A stretch of DNA of 57,108 nt, from positions 1 to 57,108 of the forward strand of contig CAZMKU010000002.1 of the NCBI GenBank assembly GCA_964567085.1. The letters run 5' to 3'. Of the stretch, positions 44,185 through 53,711 are shown piece after piece (position 1 is the first letter of the stretch; every line of letters begins with the position of its first letter). The notes beneath the pieces are model-generated. The model ran no database searches and had not been told where the DNA came from. It saw only the letters and a program-made list of their open reading frames with translations. This stretch comes from SVTX01 sp964567085. GTDB taxonomy: Bacteria > Bacillota > Clostridia > Oscillospirales > CAG-272. A program made the position numbers and the translations under genes.

Positions 44185-44543
44185 ACAATCTCCTCCTTAA
44201 ATTTCCTTTTGGCGCAACACAAATAAGGACTTATTCGGACAGTCCCGCCGAAGCGCGCGCTCAATACCGCCAAAGAGCAGGCGCACCGCCGCCAAAAGAA
44301 ATACATACACTTTGATTTTACAATAAAAAGCCACTTTTGTCAAGACGGGATTTTTACGTACAATTTAATATATTATATATAATTACACGTCTTTTTTGCG
44401 CCCGCAGTAATTCGCTTAGTCGTTTTCAACAACGCCAAGTTTTGGGTTTTGTGCAAAGTGATATTTTTATTGTTTGAATTTAACATTTTTAAAACAGTTT
44501 TTTTGGTATGCAAAAACAAAAATATTTACAAATGAAAAGGTTA
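44185..44543. other. Intergenic region between rpoD and the lipoprotein gene
   Basis: Holds the lipoprotein promoter and a leader of about 120 bases with GC-rich, weakly paired sequence. The remaining 44344-44543 is AT-rich, with no recognisable gene and no clear terminator for rpoD. Confidence 0.5.
44315..44343 (-). promoter_or_regulatory. Promoter of the solute-binding lipoprotein gene
   Basis: On the minus strand a perfect TTGACA (44338-44343) and TAAAAT (44315-44320) with 17-base spacing. Confidence 0.8.
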
Positions 44544-45656
44544 TCAATCAAGGAATCCCTTGAGGTGACGCGCGCGGCTGGGGTGACGGAGCTTACGGAG
44601 CGCCTTCGCCTCGATCTGACGGATTCGCTCACGCGTAATATCAAATTCCTTACCAACCTCCTCAAGCGTTCTCGTTCTGCCGTCGTAAAGACCGAATCTC
44701 AGCTTGATAACGTGCTCCTCACGGGGTGTGAGGGTATGAAGCTCGCGCTCGATGACCTCACGCAAGATAGTGGATGCAGCCGCGTCCGCGGGAGCGGGCG
44801 TATCGTCGTCGGGAATAAAGTCGCCAAGGTGGCTGTCCTCCTCTTCACCGATAGGTGTTTCAAGAGATACGGGGTCCTGCGAAATTTTGAGTATTTCCCT
44901 TACCTTTTCAGCGCTCATACCGATCTTTTCACCGATCTCGTCGGCAGTGGGCTCGCGGCCCAGCTCCTGAAGCATCTGACGGGAATATCTCGTTACGCGG
45001 TGAATTGTCTCAACCATATGAACGGGAATACGGATAGTTCTCGCCTGGTCGGCGATCGCGCGTGTTATCGCCTGTCTTATCCACCATGTAGCGTAGGTGG
45101 AGAATTTATAGCCCTTCTGATAGTCGAACTTATCGACCGCCTTCATAAGACCGAGGTTACCCTCCTGAATGAGATCAAGGAAAAACATACCTCGTCCGAG
45201 ATATCTCTTTGCAATACTTACAACGAGACGAAGGTTGGACTCGACGAGTCTCATCTGCGCCTCCTCGTCGCCGTTCGCCATTCTCTCAGCGAGCTCTCTC
45301 TCCTCCTCGGCATCAAGAAGCGGAATACGGCCGATCTCCTTTAAATACTGACGAACGGGGTCGTCAATGGCAAAGCCCTCCTGCTCGAGGATCTTCTCCA
45401 TATTCTCGCCCGTGCCAAACTTTGACACCTCGTTCTGAATTTCCTCCATCTCGGCGTTTGAAATGTCGTCGGGAAGCGGAATATTATTGTCCTCAAGGGA
45501 TTCGTAGAGCTTATCAAGGCTGTCTATGTCATAGTCCATCTCCTCGAGCGCTTCGTCGAGGTCGTTGTCGGTAAGACCGCTCTTTTTGCCCTTGGCAATA
45601 AGGTCGTCGATCTTATTGCTCTTGTTTTCATTTACGTTCTTCTTTTCGTCTGCCAT
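44544..45656 (-). CDS. rpoD: RNA polymerase primary sigma factor (RpoD/SigA)
   Basis: Housekeeping sigma factor, 370 residues, the typical SigA length of Gram-positives. A short region 1.1 is followed by region 1.2 (DPVRQYLKEIGRIPLL), region 2 (ESNLRLVVSIAKRYLGRG, DLIQEGNLGLMKAVDKFDY, FSTYATWWIRQAI), region 3 (IRIPVHMVETI) and region 4.2 with the -35-binding helix (TLEEVGKEFDITRERIRQIEAKALRKLRHPSR, partly quoted). It is downstream of dgt and dnaG in the classical macromolecular synthesis order. The abundant TTGACA/TATAAT promoters in this window are its expected targets. Confidence 0.98.
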   Translation of the reverse strand: MADEKKNVNENKSNKIDDLIAKGKKSGLTDNDLDEALEEMDYDIDSLDKLYESLEDNNIPLPDDISNAEMEEIQNEVSKFGTGENMEKILEQEGFAIDDPVRQYLKEIGRIPLLDAEEERELAERMANGDEEAQMRLVESNLRLVVSIAKRYLGRGMFFLDLIQEGNLGLMKAVDKFDYQKGYKFSTYATWWIRQAITRAIADQARTIRIPVHMVETIHRVTRYSRQMLQELGREPTADEIGEKIGMSAEKVREILKISQDPVSLETPIGEEEDSHLGDFIPDDDTPAPADAAASTILREVIERELHTLTPREEHVIKLRFGLYDGRTRTLEEVGKEFDITRERIRQIEAKALRKLRHPSRARHLKGFLD

Positions 45657-45739
45657 TTTTATGTCCTTTCTGATTCAAAAACAAAATATATCCATTTTTC
45701 TCAACAAACAATTTAAAATTAAATGTACTGTTTTTGTTT

Positions 45740-47518
45740 TTATGCTTTATTCAGCTTATTTCTCTTCGCCTGAAGTATTTTTTCGATCATATCGACCGAG
45801 TCGCCGCTCTCCGTGCTGCTCTTCATAGCCTTTTCGTGCTTTAACGATTCAATGCTCTGCTCGAATACGTTCACACCGTTCTCGGTAAGCGAGCGTCTCT
45901 TCATTTCCATCCGTCCCAGACGCGATATCTCGTTCGTGTTGAAAAATTCACCAAGCACCGAGAAGGCGTAGCCGTCCTCACTCTCAAGCTCCATTATTTT
46001 TTCAAACGCGCGTCGGTTGAACTCGCTCAGGAAATCGTCCGCAGAAAGCTTGAATTTTCCACTTAAAACACCCGCGCGATATTCGGGAAACATAAGTAAA
46101 AGTCCCATAACCGCCTCCTCCGCGGCGTTAGCGCGGATATTCTTCGCGGCGTCGGGATTGACCTTGTCTCCGATTCCCATAGCGTCAAGCTTGGCATTTT
46201 TGCTCTCCGCCCGCTTGTGCTCGTTTATCTTGCTCGCGCGAAGCCTTGCAACGTCATTCTTGATTCCGTCGCGGCTGATACCGAATTTGGCCGCCGCAGC
46301 TCCAATATAAACGTCGCGCTCAACGTCGCTCCATATTTCCGAGATGTATTCGCACATCTCCGCCGCCGCCTTGATCTTCTGGTCGGCAAGAGAGATGTCA
46401 TATTTAAGAAGGAGGTTGTCCATCTTGAATTCAAAGCCCGTACGTCCCTCGCCCAAGATCTTGCGGAAGCTGTCCGCGCCGTATTTTTTAATGTATTCGT
46501 CGGGGTCCTTCGCTCCGCGCATTTTAAGTATCCTTACGTCAAGTCCAACCTCGGAGAGCATCGCAACCGCGCGGTTGGCCGCTCTCTGTCCCGCCTCGTC
46601 CGAATCGTAAGCGATAAGCACCTGCTTCGTATATTTCGCCATCATTCTCGCCTGCTCGTTGGTGAGAGCCGTGCCGAGAGTCGCGACCGCGTTCTCAAAG
46701 CCCGCGGCGTGCAGGGCGATAACGTCCATATAGCCCTCGCAAAGTATAAGCTTGTCCGAGCAATTATGCCGCGCGTAATTGAGCGCAAACAAATTTCTGC
46801 TCTTTTTGAACGCGGGGGTGTCCGACGTGTTAAGGTATTTAGGCTTGGAATCGTCCATAACTCGTCCGCCGAAGCCAATCACGTTGCCCGTAGTATCTAT
46901 TATCGGGAAAATCACTCTATTTCTGAAATAGTCGTAAGTGCGCCCCGTTTTCTGACTTTTTCCGCAAAGGAAGCCTTCGATAAGCTCCGCATCCGTAAAG
47001 CCCTTTTTGTGAAGATGATCGGTAAGTCCGCCAAAGCCGTTCGGCGCAAAGCCAAGACCGAAATGCTTGATCACGGGGAGCGAAAGATTTCTCGCGCCGT
47101 TAAGATAGTCCATTCCGACCTTGCCCAAATTCTCGTCGAAAAGGCAAGCCCTGAAATACTTTGCCGCCTCAAGATTCATCTGAAGGATCCTGCGCCGACG
47201 GCGCGAGGTGTCGTCCTCGCCGTATTCCTTGGAAATGTTGATTCCCGCGCGCTTTGCAAGGGATTCAACCGCGGCTACGTATTCAAGATTTTCGCTCCTC
47301 ATAACGAAGCTTATAGCGTCGCCGCTCTGTGAGCAGCCGAAGCAGTAAAAGGTCTGTGTTGCGGGAAAAACCGTAAACGAAGGGGTTTTTTCGTTGTGAA
47401 AGGGGCAAAGTCCGTTGTAATTCGAGCCCGCCCGCTTGAGATTCACGTAGCCCGAGATAACGTCAACTATGTCGTTTCTTCGGCGAATCTCCTCGACCAC
47501 CTCTTTAGGTATTCGCAT
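45740..47518 (-). CDS. dnaG: DNA primase
   Basis: Makes RNA primers for replication. From the ATG at 47518 (AAAGG upstream; a longer frame reaches 47569) the protein has 592 residues. The N-terminal zinc domain shows CPFHNEKTPSF and YCFGC. The RNA-polymerase core contains the Toprim motif LILCEGYMDVIALHAAGF and DSDEAGQ. The C-terminal DnaB-interacting region is less conserved. It begins 35 bases after the dgt stop and precedes rpoD by 83 bases. Confidence 0.98.
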   Translation of the reverse strand: MRIPKEVVEEIRRRNDIVDVISGYVNLKRAGSNYNGLCPFHNEKTPSFTVFPATQTFYCFGCSQSGDAISFVMRSENLEYVAAVESLAKRAGINISKEYGEDDTSRRRRRILQMNLEAAKYFRACLFDENLGKVGMDYLNGARNLSLPVIKHFGLGFAPNGFGGLTDHLHKKGFTDAELIEGFLCGKSQKTGRTYDYFRNRVIFPIIDTTGNVIGFGGRVMDDSKPKYLNTSDTPAFKKSRNLFALNYARHNCSDKLILCEGYMDVIALHAAGFENAVATLGTALTNEQARMMAKYTKQVLIAYDSDEAGQRAANRAVAMLSEVGLDVRILKMRGAKDPDEYIKKYGADSFRKILGEGRTGFEFKMDNLLLKYDISLADQKIKAAAEMCEYISEIWSDVERDVYIGAAAAKFGISRDGIKNDVARLRASKINEHKRAESKNAKLDAMGIGDKVNPDAAKNIRANAAEEAVMGLLLMFPEYRAGVLSGKFKLSADDFLSEFNRRAFEKIMELESEDGYAFSVLGEFFNTNEISRLGRMEMKRRSLTENGVNVFEQSIESLKHEKAMKSSTESGDSVDMIEKILQAKRNKLNKA

Positions 47519-47553
47519 ATTTTTTCCTTTCAATATATTTTTATATATTTTTA

Positions 47554-48570
47554 TCAGATACCGCGCCAAAACCTTGGAACGAACAATTCGTTATATGTCT
47601 GAGCGGCGTATCTGTCAGTCATGCCCGAAATAAAGTCGCAAACGCATCTCTCCACGGGCTCGCTTTTAGTGTTTTCATAATAAAAATTCGGCATCCGCTC
47701 GGGATTTTTCACATAATAGCCGAAAAGCTTAACGAGCATCTCCTGCGCCTTTGCATCCTCGCCCTTTACCGTCGGATTGCGGTATACGCGCTCGAAAAGA
47801 AACGCGCGCAGCTCGTTCGTGGCCTCCTGCACCGTCTCGCCCATGGATATGTAGGGCTTGCCGAGACTGTTTTCAATAGTTGCCGACACCATCGTGTTTA
47901 TTCTGTCGCCGTGCTCGTAGCCGAGAACGTCGAGGATGTCCCTCGGTATATCCTCGGTCGAGAGAACTCCCGCGCGGCGCGCGTCGTCGATGTCGTGATT
48001 TATGTACGCTATCCGATCGGCAAATTTAACTATGATTCCCTCGAGCGTGGAAGCAAGATTGCTTCCCGAATGGTTCAGAATACCGTCGCGCACCTCATAA
48101 GTAAGATTGAGTCCTCGGCCGTTATTTTCAAGCCGCTCAACCACGCGCAAGCTCTGCTTGTAGTGTGTGAAATCGCTCGAATAGCACTCCTGCAGCGCCG
48201 CCTCGCCCGCGTGACCGAAGGGCGTGTGACCGAGGTCGTGACCGAGAGCCGCAGCCTCGGTGAGATCCTCGTTCAGGCGAAGCGCCCGCGCGATAATGCG
48301 CGCGATCTGTGTTACCTCAAGGGTGTGAGTAAGTCTCGTTCTGTAATGGTCGCCCGCGGGTGCTAAAAAGACCTGCGTTTTGTTCATAAGCCTGCGGAAC
48401 GACTGCGAGTGAATTATCTTGTCGCGGTCGCGCTGAAACTCGGTACGGTTAACACACGGCTCATACGGATGCTCCCGTCCGCGCGTGTTTGATGTCAAAA
48501 ACGCGAATTCGGATAAATTGTTTTTTTCGTTTTCAAGAAAGAATTCGCAAACGCCCTTGCCGCCCGCCAT
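47554..48570 (-). CDS. dgt: Deoxyguanosinetriphosphate triphosphohydrolase-like HD protein
   Basis: HD-domain dNTP triphosphohydrolase that breaks dNTPs into deoxynucleoside and triphosphate. 338 residues from the ATG at 48570 (a GTG at 48579 is the alternative). The metal-binding histidine and HD pair are visible in RTRLTHTLEVTQIAR and LGHDLGHTPFGHAGE, and the N-terminal motif FRRLMNKTQVF is diagnostic. The dgt-dnaG-rpoD order is common in Clostridia and couples nucleotide-pool control with replication. Confidence 0.95.
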   Translation of the reverse strand: MAGGKGVCEFFLENEKNNLSEFAFLTSNTRGREHPYEPCVNRTEFQRDRDKIIHSQSFRRLMNKTQVFLAPAGDHYRTRLTHTLEVTQIARIIARALRLNEDLTEAAALGHDLGHTPFGHAGEAALQECYSSDFTHYKQSLRVVERLENNGRGLNLTYEVRDGILNHSGSNLASTLEGIIVKFADRIAYINHDIDDARRAGVLSTEDIPRDILDVLGYEHGDRINTMVSATIENSLGKPYISMGETVQEATNELRAFLFERVYRNPTVKGEDAKAQEMLVKLFGYYVKNPERMPNFYYENTKSEPVERCVCDFISGMTDRYAAQTYNELFVPRFWRGI

Positions 48571-48843
48571 AAGCTTCACCGCCTCGCCGTAAATTTTCCC
48601 TTTTGCGATATATTTCGCAAAATTCTATCCATATAAATAATATACGAGAAAATTTTCAAAAATACTTTTTTATTTCGACTTTTTCTTAAAATTTTTTTGG
48701 GAATATAAATTTAAAAGCATAATAGCACGAATTTTTCATTAAAAAGAAAACGCCGAGAAGTCGACAACCTCACGGCATTTTCGTTTAAATGAAATTATTT
48801 GAAGCTCCATTTAATTCTCAGAGCCTATTCATAACAGGCTTTA
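48571..48843. other. Intergenic region between the TIR gene and dgt
   Basis: AT-rich. Contains a perfect 8-bp hairpin at 48601-48622 (TTTTGCGA/TCGCAAAA) about 30 bases upstream of the dgt start, several poor -10-like sequences from which I cannot choose a dgt promoter, and the terminator of the TIR gene. Confidence 0.5.
48747..48781 (-). terminator. Terminator of the SPFH-membrane-TIR operon
   Basis: On the minus strand AAAATGCCG-GAG pairs with CTCGGCGTTTT around a loop, followed by CTTTTT. It lies about 60 bases after the TIR gene stop. Confidence 0.75.
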
Positions 48844-51573
48844 CTATTTATAATTACAAATAAGAGTTGCTCTCGTCAAATAGTCATTCGCTCTCCCGAT
48901 AGAAATCTTATCCCACTCTTTTTGTGTTCCCGTATAATATACCGTTTTAAGGCTTGTGCAATAAACAAACGCATAATCACCTATGCTTGTTACACTTTCG
49001 GGGATAGTTATGCTCTTAAGGCTCGTGCAACCAGAGAACGCATAATCACCGATGCTTGTTACACTATCGGGGATAGTTATACTCTTAAGACTTGTGCAAT
49101 TATAGAATGCCAAAGAGCCTATGCTTGTTACACTTTCGGGGATAGTTATGCTCTCGAGGTGAGAATATCCATAAAATGCTCGTAGCGAAATACTCGTTCC
49201 ACTCGTAATAACAACTTTTTTCAAGTTGCCCGACGGAATATATTGCATTATTTCCGCGGGGCCCGTTATTGATTCGATGTTACAGTACTTAAACGTATCT
49301 GCATCAATACCTTCTGACGACAATATTGTTATCTCGGTCAACCCACAATCATTTATAGCATATTGATATTGGCCTTCAGCCATAGCCTTATAGGCCTCCA
49401 ACATTAAAACCTGCTCCGAAGTAAGACCCGCAGCCAAGGCCTGTTCATATGCACCCTTATAATCCCCTCTCGACGCTAATTCATTGATTGAAGAAATCAC
49501 CTTTTCATAAATGATATCCATAAGGGAAGTGGAATCTTTATAGTCTTTTATTTCCTTGAATAAAGCATACGCCGATGAATACTGTTGATCATCCATCAGC
49601 TCTATAGCTTCATTGTATTTAAACTCCTTGACTCTATCCTCGCTATCCTTATACCCTTCAAGCTCCTCAAAGATAGATATTGCCTCAGCATATTCGCCCG
49701 CATCCATCAGCGCGATCGCGTCATTATATTTATTGTTAGGAATAATAACGGTGTTCAAAACTATAATAAACACAATAGCCGCAAATACAATAGAGGTTGC
49801 AATAATAACGATTTTTTCGTTGAGCTTTGCTTTCCTTGCTCGCTCTAATTTACGTAGTCTTTCCTTCTCATTTAATTCATCTATCTTTTGCTTGCAATAA
49901 GTAATTAACTCATCGGCGTTTTTATATCCACTAATAGAGGTAAGCAATTTAATAACTTCATAGTAAGAATTAACAGAATTACCGGCGTTCCTTATCTTGC
50001 TTTGAGCCGATGACAAGAAAGCTTCTTTTCTTGCGATTTCGGCTTTTTCAAGGCATTCTTCTACAAGCTCTGCGGAATTCTTGTAGATCAAAATGCGCTG
50101 AAATACAGTAGCCGCCGCCTTGTATGCCGCTTCGCTGTTTGCTATGCTCATTTGTTCCATTGCCGTACTGTATACGCCTTCAAGCTGTGCTTGCTTTGCC
50201 TTCCCAATGCACTCTTCTCTCTTCTCTTTAGCGTCTTTATAATCAATGATAGAGCAAAACTCATCCGCAGCGGCTTTAAAATCAGCCTCCGTCATTGCCG
50301 TATTCATTTTACGGATAGCGACATCATATATAGCATCAAAATTTCTTGTAATTATATAATCTACATATCCACTAAGAGTATTTCTTAATTTCTCATCGCC
50401 AAATCTCATAGCCTTTTGATAATTATTTCTCTTATCAAACGGCTCTCCGCAATCCTTTAATCCATCTTGATTTCGAACGCGCAGCTCCGCCATCAGTTTT
50501 CCGAGATAGGCTTCAGCATTTTCAGGATCCTGATCGAGAACCTTTTCACAATATTCATTGGCAGAATTCCAATCGCCGTCCTCTAAAAACATAAAGACAC
50601 GCTTCAAGAGGGGTGAGACGTTGGCATTCATACTTGAAACAACGGTTTCTTTTACAACGGTAGCAGGCTTAGGTTCATCCTTTTTAACAACTTTCTTTAT
50701 GCCGCGAACGAGGTCATTGATAAAGCCAATCTTTGCCATGTCCTGCGCCTGAAGGTGCGCAAACTCCTCAGGAAGCTCATAAGCATCCATATCACGATAG
50801 CAAGGGATAAGAAGCTTGGAACGATCCTTTTTAATAATCTTCAAGTATCTCGACCACTCGTTCTTTACCCAAACGGCGTTAAAATATTCAGGTCTGGTTC
50901 CAATCGTAAGCATAACCTTTGCAGAATTGAGCGCCGCAAAGATGATAGGCTCGTATGCCGAACCAAGCTTACCCTCAAGAGTTATTGCGGCATAGAATAC
51001 CTTAAATCCCTCCTGCGTAAGCTGATAATAAATATCGTTTGCAATTACGCTGTCCTGCGTCCTTCTTCCGTCAGAATCGGTCTCCTTGTAGCAAATAAAT
51101 ACGTCGTATGCCTCTTCTTTCTGCGCAAGCGCAAGTATCTCCTTCTGTATTCTGTCAATTTCCTTTGCTTGTTCTTCGTAGATAGCACGCTGAGAGAGGT
51201 CTGCATTTTCAATTGCAGACTTATAGTCATCATCAGCTATGATAGAGTCGTAAGATGCTCTGTGACAAGTGGGAATTTTCTTGAACGTAGCGGGATCGTC
51301 AACGTACTCAATACCGTACTTGCAGAGAATAAGACCCCAATATGCCTCGGACTGGGTTGTATCTGCCTGAATTATCTTCTCATAGAGCTTTTCTGCTTTG
51401 TCAAACTCGCTTTTGATACGCAGAGTGTTGGCTCTGTTAAACAAATTCTGAAGATTTTCATCAATAGCCTTCGGCACGGTCTGCTTCGTGCCGCAATAAT
51501 CACATTCCGCAATTGAAACTCCCTCGGCTATTTCGAGGTCTCCACCACACATTTTACATTTAAAAAGTGCCAT
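48844..51573 (-). CDS. TIR-domain protein with zinc ribbon, TPR, membrane helix and leucine-rich repeats
   Basis: 909 residues, five parts. Zinc ribbon: C6, C9, C24, C27. TPR-like helices: about 40-85. TIR domain: about 153-290, with YDVFICYKETD, DSVIANDIYYQL, GFKVFYAAITLE, then YEPIIFAALNSAKVML and VWVKNEWSRYL. E208 in YEPII is the best candidate for the NADase glutamate. TPR/helical repeats: about 320-600. A single membrane helix: about 605-628 (IVIIATSIVFAAIVFIIVLN). After it, more TPR and then three BspA-type leucine-rich repeats (IPESVTSIGDYAF pattern) near the C-terminus. The TIR part should be cytoplasmic and the repeats outside. Last gene of the SPFH operon, 17 bases after the membrane protein gene. 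Start has only a modest GAAGGG site. Function unproven. Confidence 0.85.
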   Translation of the reverse strand: MALFKCKMCGGDLEIAEGVSIAECDYCGTKQTVPKAIDENLQNLFNRANTLRIKSEFDKAEKLYEKIIQADTTQSEAYWGLILCKYGIEYVDDPATFKKIPTCHRASYDSIIADDDYKSAIENADLSQRAIYEEQAKEIDRIQKEILALAQKEEAYDVFICYKETDSDGRRTQDSVIANDIYYQLTQEGFKVFYAAITLEGKLGSAYEPIIFAALNSAKVMLTIGTRPEYFNAVWVKNEWSRYLKIIKKDRSKLLIPCYRDMDAYELPEEFAHLQAQDMAKIGFINDLVRGIKKVVKKDEPKPATVVKETVVSSMNANVSPLLKRVFMFLEDGDWNSANEYCEKVLDQDPENAEAYLGKLMAELRVRNQDGLKDCGEPFDKRNNYQKAMRFGDEKLRNTLSGYVDYIITRNFDAIYDVAIRKMNTAMTEADFKAAADEFCSIIDYKDAKEKREECIGKAKQAQLEGVYSTAMEQMSIANSEAAYKAAATVFQRILIYKNSAELVEECLEKAEIARKEAFLSSAQSKIRNAGNSVNSYYEVIKLLTSISGYKNADELITYCKQKIDELNEKERLRKLERARKAKLNEKIVIIATSIVFAAIVFIIVLNTVIIPNNKYNDAIALMDAGEYAEAISIFEELEGYKDSEDRVKEFKYNEAIELMDDQQYSSAYALFKEIKDYKDSTSLMDIIYEKVISSINELASRGDYKGAYEQALAAGLTSEQVLMLEAYKAMAEGQYQYAINDCGLTEITILSSEGIDADTFKYCNIESITGPAEIMQYIPSGNLKKVVITSGTSISLRAFYGYSHLESITIPESVTSIGSLAFYNCTSLKSITIPDSVTSIGDYAFSGCTSLKSITIPESVTSIGDYAFVYCTSLKTVYYTGTQKEWDKISIGRANDYLTRATLICNYK
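48965..49165 (-). repeat. Tandem 69-bp repeats encoding leucine-rich repeats
   Basis: About three copies of a 69-base unit (23 codons), sharing long identical blocks such as GGGGATAGTTAT on the plus strand. They encode the BspA-type (LRR_5) repeats of the TIR protein. Near-identity at DNA level suggests recent duplication and possible copy-number variation. Confidence 0.75.
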
Positions 51574-51589
51574 TATTATTGCCCTTCTA

Positions 51590-52285
51590 TTACTTCAAAA
51601 GTTTACATTTTTTATCTCTATCTCCAACCAAGATAACAATCTCATTGGCGATTGTAGCAATATCATCTGTTTCATTCGCTACGGCATCGGCGAGCTTTGC
51701 GAACGTAACGGTAATCTGACCTTCGACAGAAGCGAGCGCTTCGCTGCTCATTGGATCCGAATAACGAATTGCCTCATAGACCTTTTTCGTTGCCGCCTTT
51801 GCTTCGTCGCTCTTGGCTCTTGACATAAGTGTTTCAGCGTCAACGGTCAAGGATTTAATGAAGAAGGTCTGCGCCTTCACTTTTGCATCAACACGCTCGA
51901 TCTCGTCAATAGCGGCAGTTGCCTTGACAACCGAAAGAACGTTAGCCACGAGAACGATAGCGCAAACGATTATGCCAACCCAATATGGAAGAGCGGAGAT
52001 GAGCATACAAAGTCCGCCAACGATAAAGGAAGCGATAAGTCCGATATAACTCGTTCTGATTAAAGAAATATTATAGAACAGCTTCTTTGCGCTATCAGCT
52101 TTAAACGCTATAAAAGAACACGCAAGCTGACCTACGAACATAACAGTGATAAACACGTATCCGATCCAAAAGGACGGTGTGTATTTTTCCTGTCCCGACC
52201 AACCGACGGATACAAATGCGATCACGTTAAAGAGAGCAAGAAGCACCGTCCAAGCTATCGCATATAAACCGAATCTCTTTTTCAT
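51590..52285 (-). CDS. Four-helix membrane protein of the TIR/SPFH operon
   Basis: 231 residues, family not recognised. Four hydrophobic helices are visible at about 7-27, 38-60, 73-95 and 97-118. The C-terminal half (about 120-231) is soluble and helical, with Ala/Lys/Glu-rich segments (DEIERVDAKVKAQTFF and ESLTVDAETLMSRAK-like pattern), and probably faces the cytoplasm. It starts 16 bases after the SPFH stop with AGGAGG upstream and ends 17 bases before the TIR gene, so the three are one operon. A role as membrane partner or scaffold is inference. Confidence 0.75.
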   Translation of the reverse strand: MKKRFGLYAIAWTVLLALFNVIAFVSVGWSGQEKYTPSFWIGYVFITVMFVGQLACSFIAFKADSAKKLFYNISLIRTSYIGLIASFIVGGLCMLISALPYWVGIIVCAIVLVANVLSVVKATAAIDEIERVDAKVKAQTFFIKSLTVDAETLMSRAKSDEAKAATKKVYEAIRYSDPMSSEALASVEGQITVTFAKLADAVANETDDIATIANEIVILVGDRDKKCKLLK

Positions 52286-52300
52286 TTTATCGTCCTCCTA

Positions 52301-53677
52301 TCAAAGCTTTTCGCCGCATTCAAGGCAGAATTTTGAGCCTGCGGGAATATCCGCGCCGCACTTCGGACAGCTTGTAGCAAACTTATGTCCGCACTCGGGA
52401 CAGAACTTGCCCTTTGCAACCGTCTTGCCGCATTCGGGGCAAACGACGCTGTCTGCGGAAACGACCTTCTCGCCGCACTCAAGACAGAACTTCGCATTTT
52501 GAGGAAGTGTTGCGCCGCACTTCGCGCATTTTGCTTCTACTTCGGTGCTTATGGGCGCGCCAAATCCCTTCATCATACCGCCAAGCTGTGGAGCAACTAC
52601 ACCTGCAGCCGCCATTCCAACGCCAAGCCCTATCATATCCCCTGCAACGCTGCCGCCGCCCGTTATCGTCATATTGCCAAGACCCTCTGCATATGCCTTC
52701 TGAACCTCTGCCTGCATAACGTCCTTTTCGGTATAGCCCTTAGCCCGCATAACCTCGGCTTCCGCAAAACCAGCCATTTTTGCGGCCTGTGCCTCGGTCT
52801 GCGCCTTGATAAGCTCGCGCTCTGCCTCACGCTTTGCGACCTCGGTCTCGGTCGTTTGTCTTTCCATCTCGATCTTTCTGCGAGCCGCCGTAACCTCAGC
52901 CTCGGCATCCGCCTGTGCGGATTTAACAAGAGCCTCTGCCTGAATCATTCTCGTTTGGAAGGAAACCGTGTGCAGCTCCTTCATTCTTCTGAAATTGGGA
53001 TCGTTTTCGGGCAAAGAGATATTTGTTATGTAAAACTCGGGTATTGTTAATCCGTATTCCTCAAAACCGCCCACAATACTCTTCCGCATAATCTCGGAAA
53101 GCGTCTCAAGGCTCTCGTCAATTTCGAGAATATTTATATTATTGGCTTTGATTGCATTTGTCAAGTGGGATTTTACCGCCGTTGAAACAAGAGGACGGAA
53201 TGCGCTTTGAATAGACTTTGTAAAGCCTACGCCATTTTCACCCCAAGCAATACCTCGCATAGTACCAACCAGCTTCAAAAGAAGCTTACGGGAATCCGCT
53301 ACAGCAAGATTCATCTCGCCGCAAGCGCCGATCTCCAATGGAATGCCAAGATTGGGATCGAGAAATCTAACCTTGGAGTCCGTTCCCCATTTCACCGCCA
53401 TCTGCACGGTTTTGTTAATGAAATAGACCTCACAATGAAAGGGGGTCTCTCCACCCGTGGCCTTGTTTATCATCTTACCAAGCTTCGGGATGTTTTGCGT
53501 TTCAAGCGTGTAACGGCCTGCCCCAAACAAATCAAGAGCCTCTCCGTTCATAAAGAAAATCGCCTCTTGTGACTCGTGAACGATAAGCTGTGTAGTCGTG
53601 TTAAAATCCTCGCAAGGATGCTTCCAGATAAACGTGCTGTTGTCGCCCTCGTACTTAATAATGTCAGATATTGCCAT
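52301..53677 (-). CDS. SPFH/Band-7 protein with C-terminal zinc ribbons (YdjI-like)
   Basis: 458 residues. The N-terminal part (about 1-260) resembles the SPFH-type YdjI family of Bacillota, sometimes annotated virion core protein-like (KYEGDNSTFIWKHP, VHESQEAIFFMNGEALDLFGAGRYTLET). A charged coiled coil covers about 265-365 (AEALVKSAQADAEAEV onward), then a Gly/Ala-rich hinge. The C-terminal 55 residues hold six CxxC pairs (CAKC, CLEC, CPEC, CPEC, CPKC, CLEC), enough for three zinc ribbons. The open frame extends to 53881, but the ATG at 53677 has GGGAGGAAT upstream. SPFH proteins form membrane-associated oligomers; no N-terminal membrane helix is seen here, so contact may come through the membrane protein encoded next. 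Confidence 0.88.
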   Translation of the reverse strand: MAISDIIKYEGDNSTFIWKHPCEDFNTTTQLIVHESQEAIFFMNGEALDLFGAGRYTLETQNIPKLGKMINKATGGETPFHCEVYFINKTVQMAVKWGTDSKVRFLDPNLGIPLEIGACGEMNLAVADSRKLLLKLVGTMRGIAWGENGVGFTKSIQSAFRPLVSTAVKSHLTNAIKANNINILEIDESLETLSEIMRKSIVGGFEEYGLTIPEFYITNISLPENDPNFRRMKELHTVSFQTRMIQAEALVKSAQADAEAEVTAARRKIEMERQTTETEVAKREAERELIKAQTEAQAAKMAGFAEAEVMRAKGYTEKDVMQAEVQKAYAEGLGNMTITGGGSVAGDMIGLGVGMAAAGVVAPQLGGMMKGFGAPISTEVEAKCAKCGATLPQNAKFCLECGEKVVSADSVVCPECGKTVAKGKFCPECGHKFATSCPKCGADIPAGSKFCLECGEKL

Positions 53678-53711
53678 AATTCCTCCCATTTTTCTACATA
53701 AATATCCAAAA

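Noticed and set aside
46217..47332. Plus-strand open frame of 371 codons
   Set aside because: Antisense to dnaG, whose zinc and Toprim motifs are clear.
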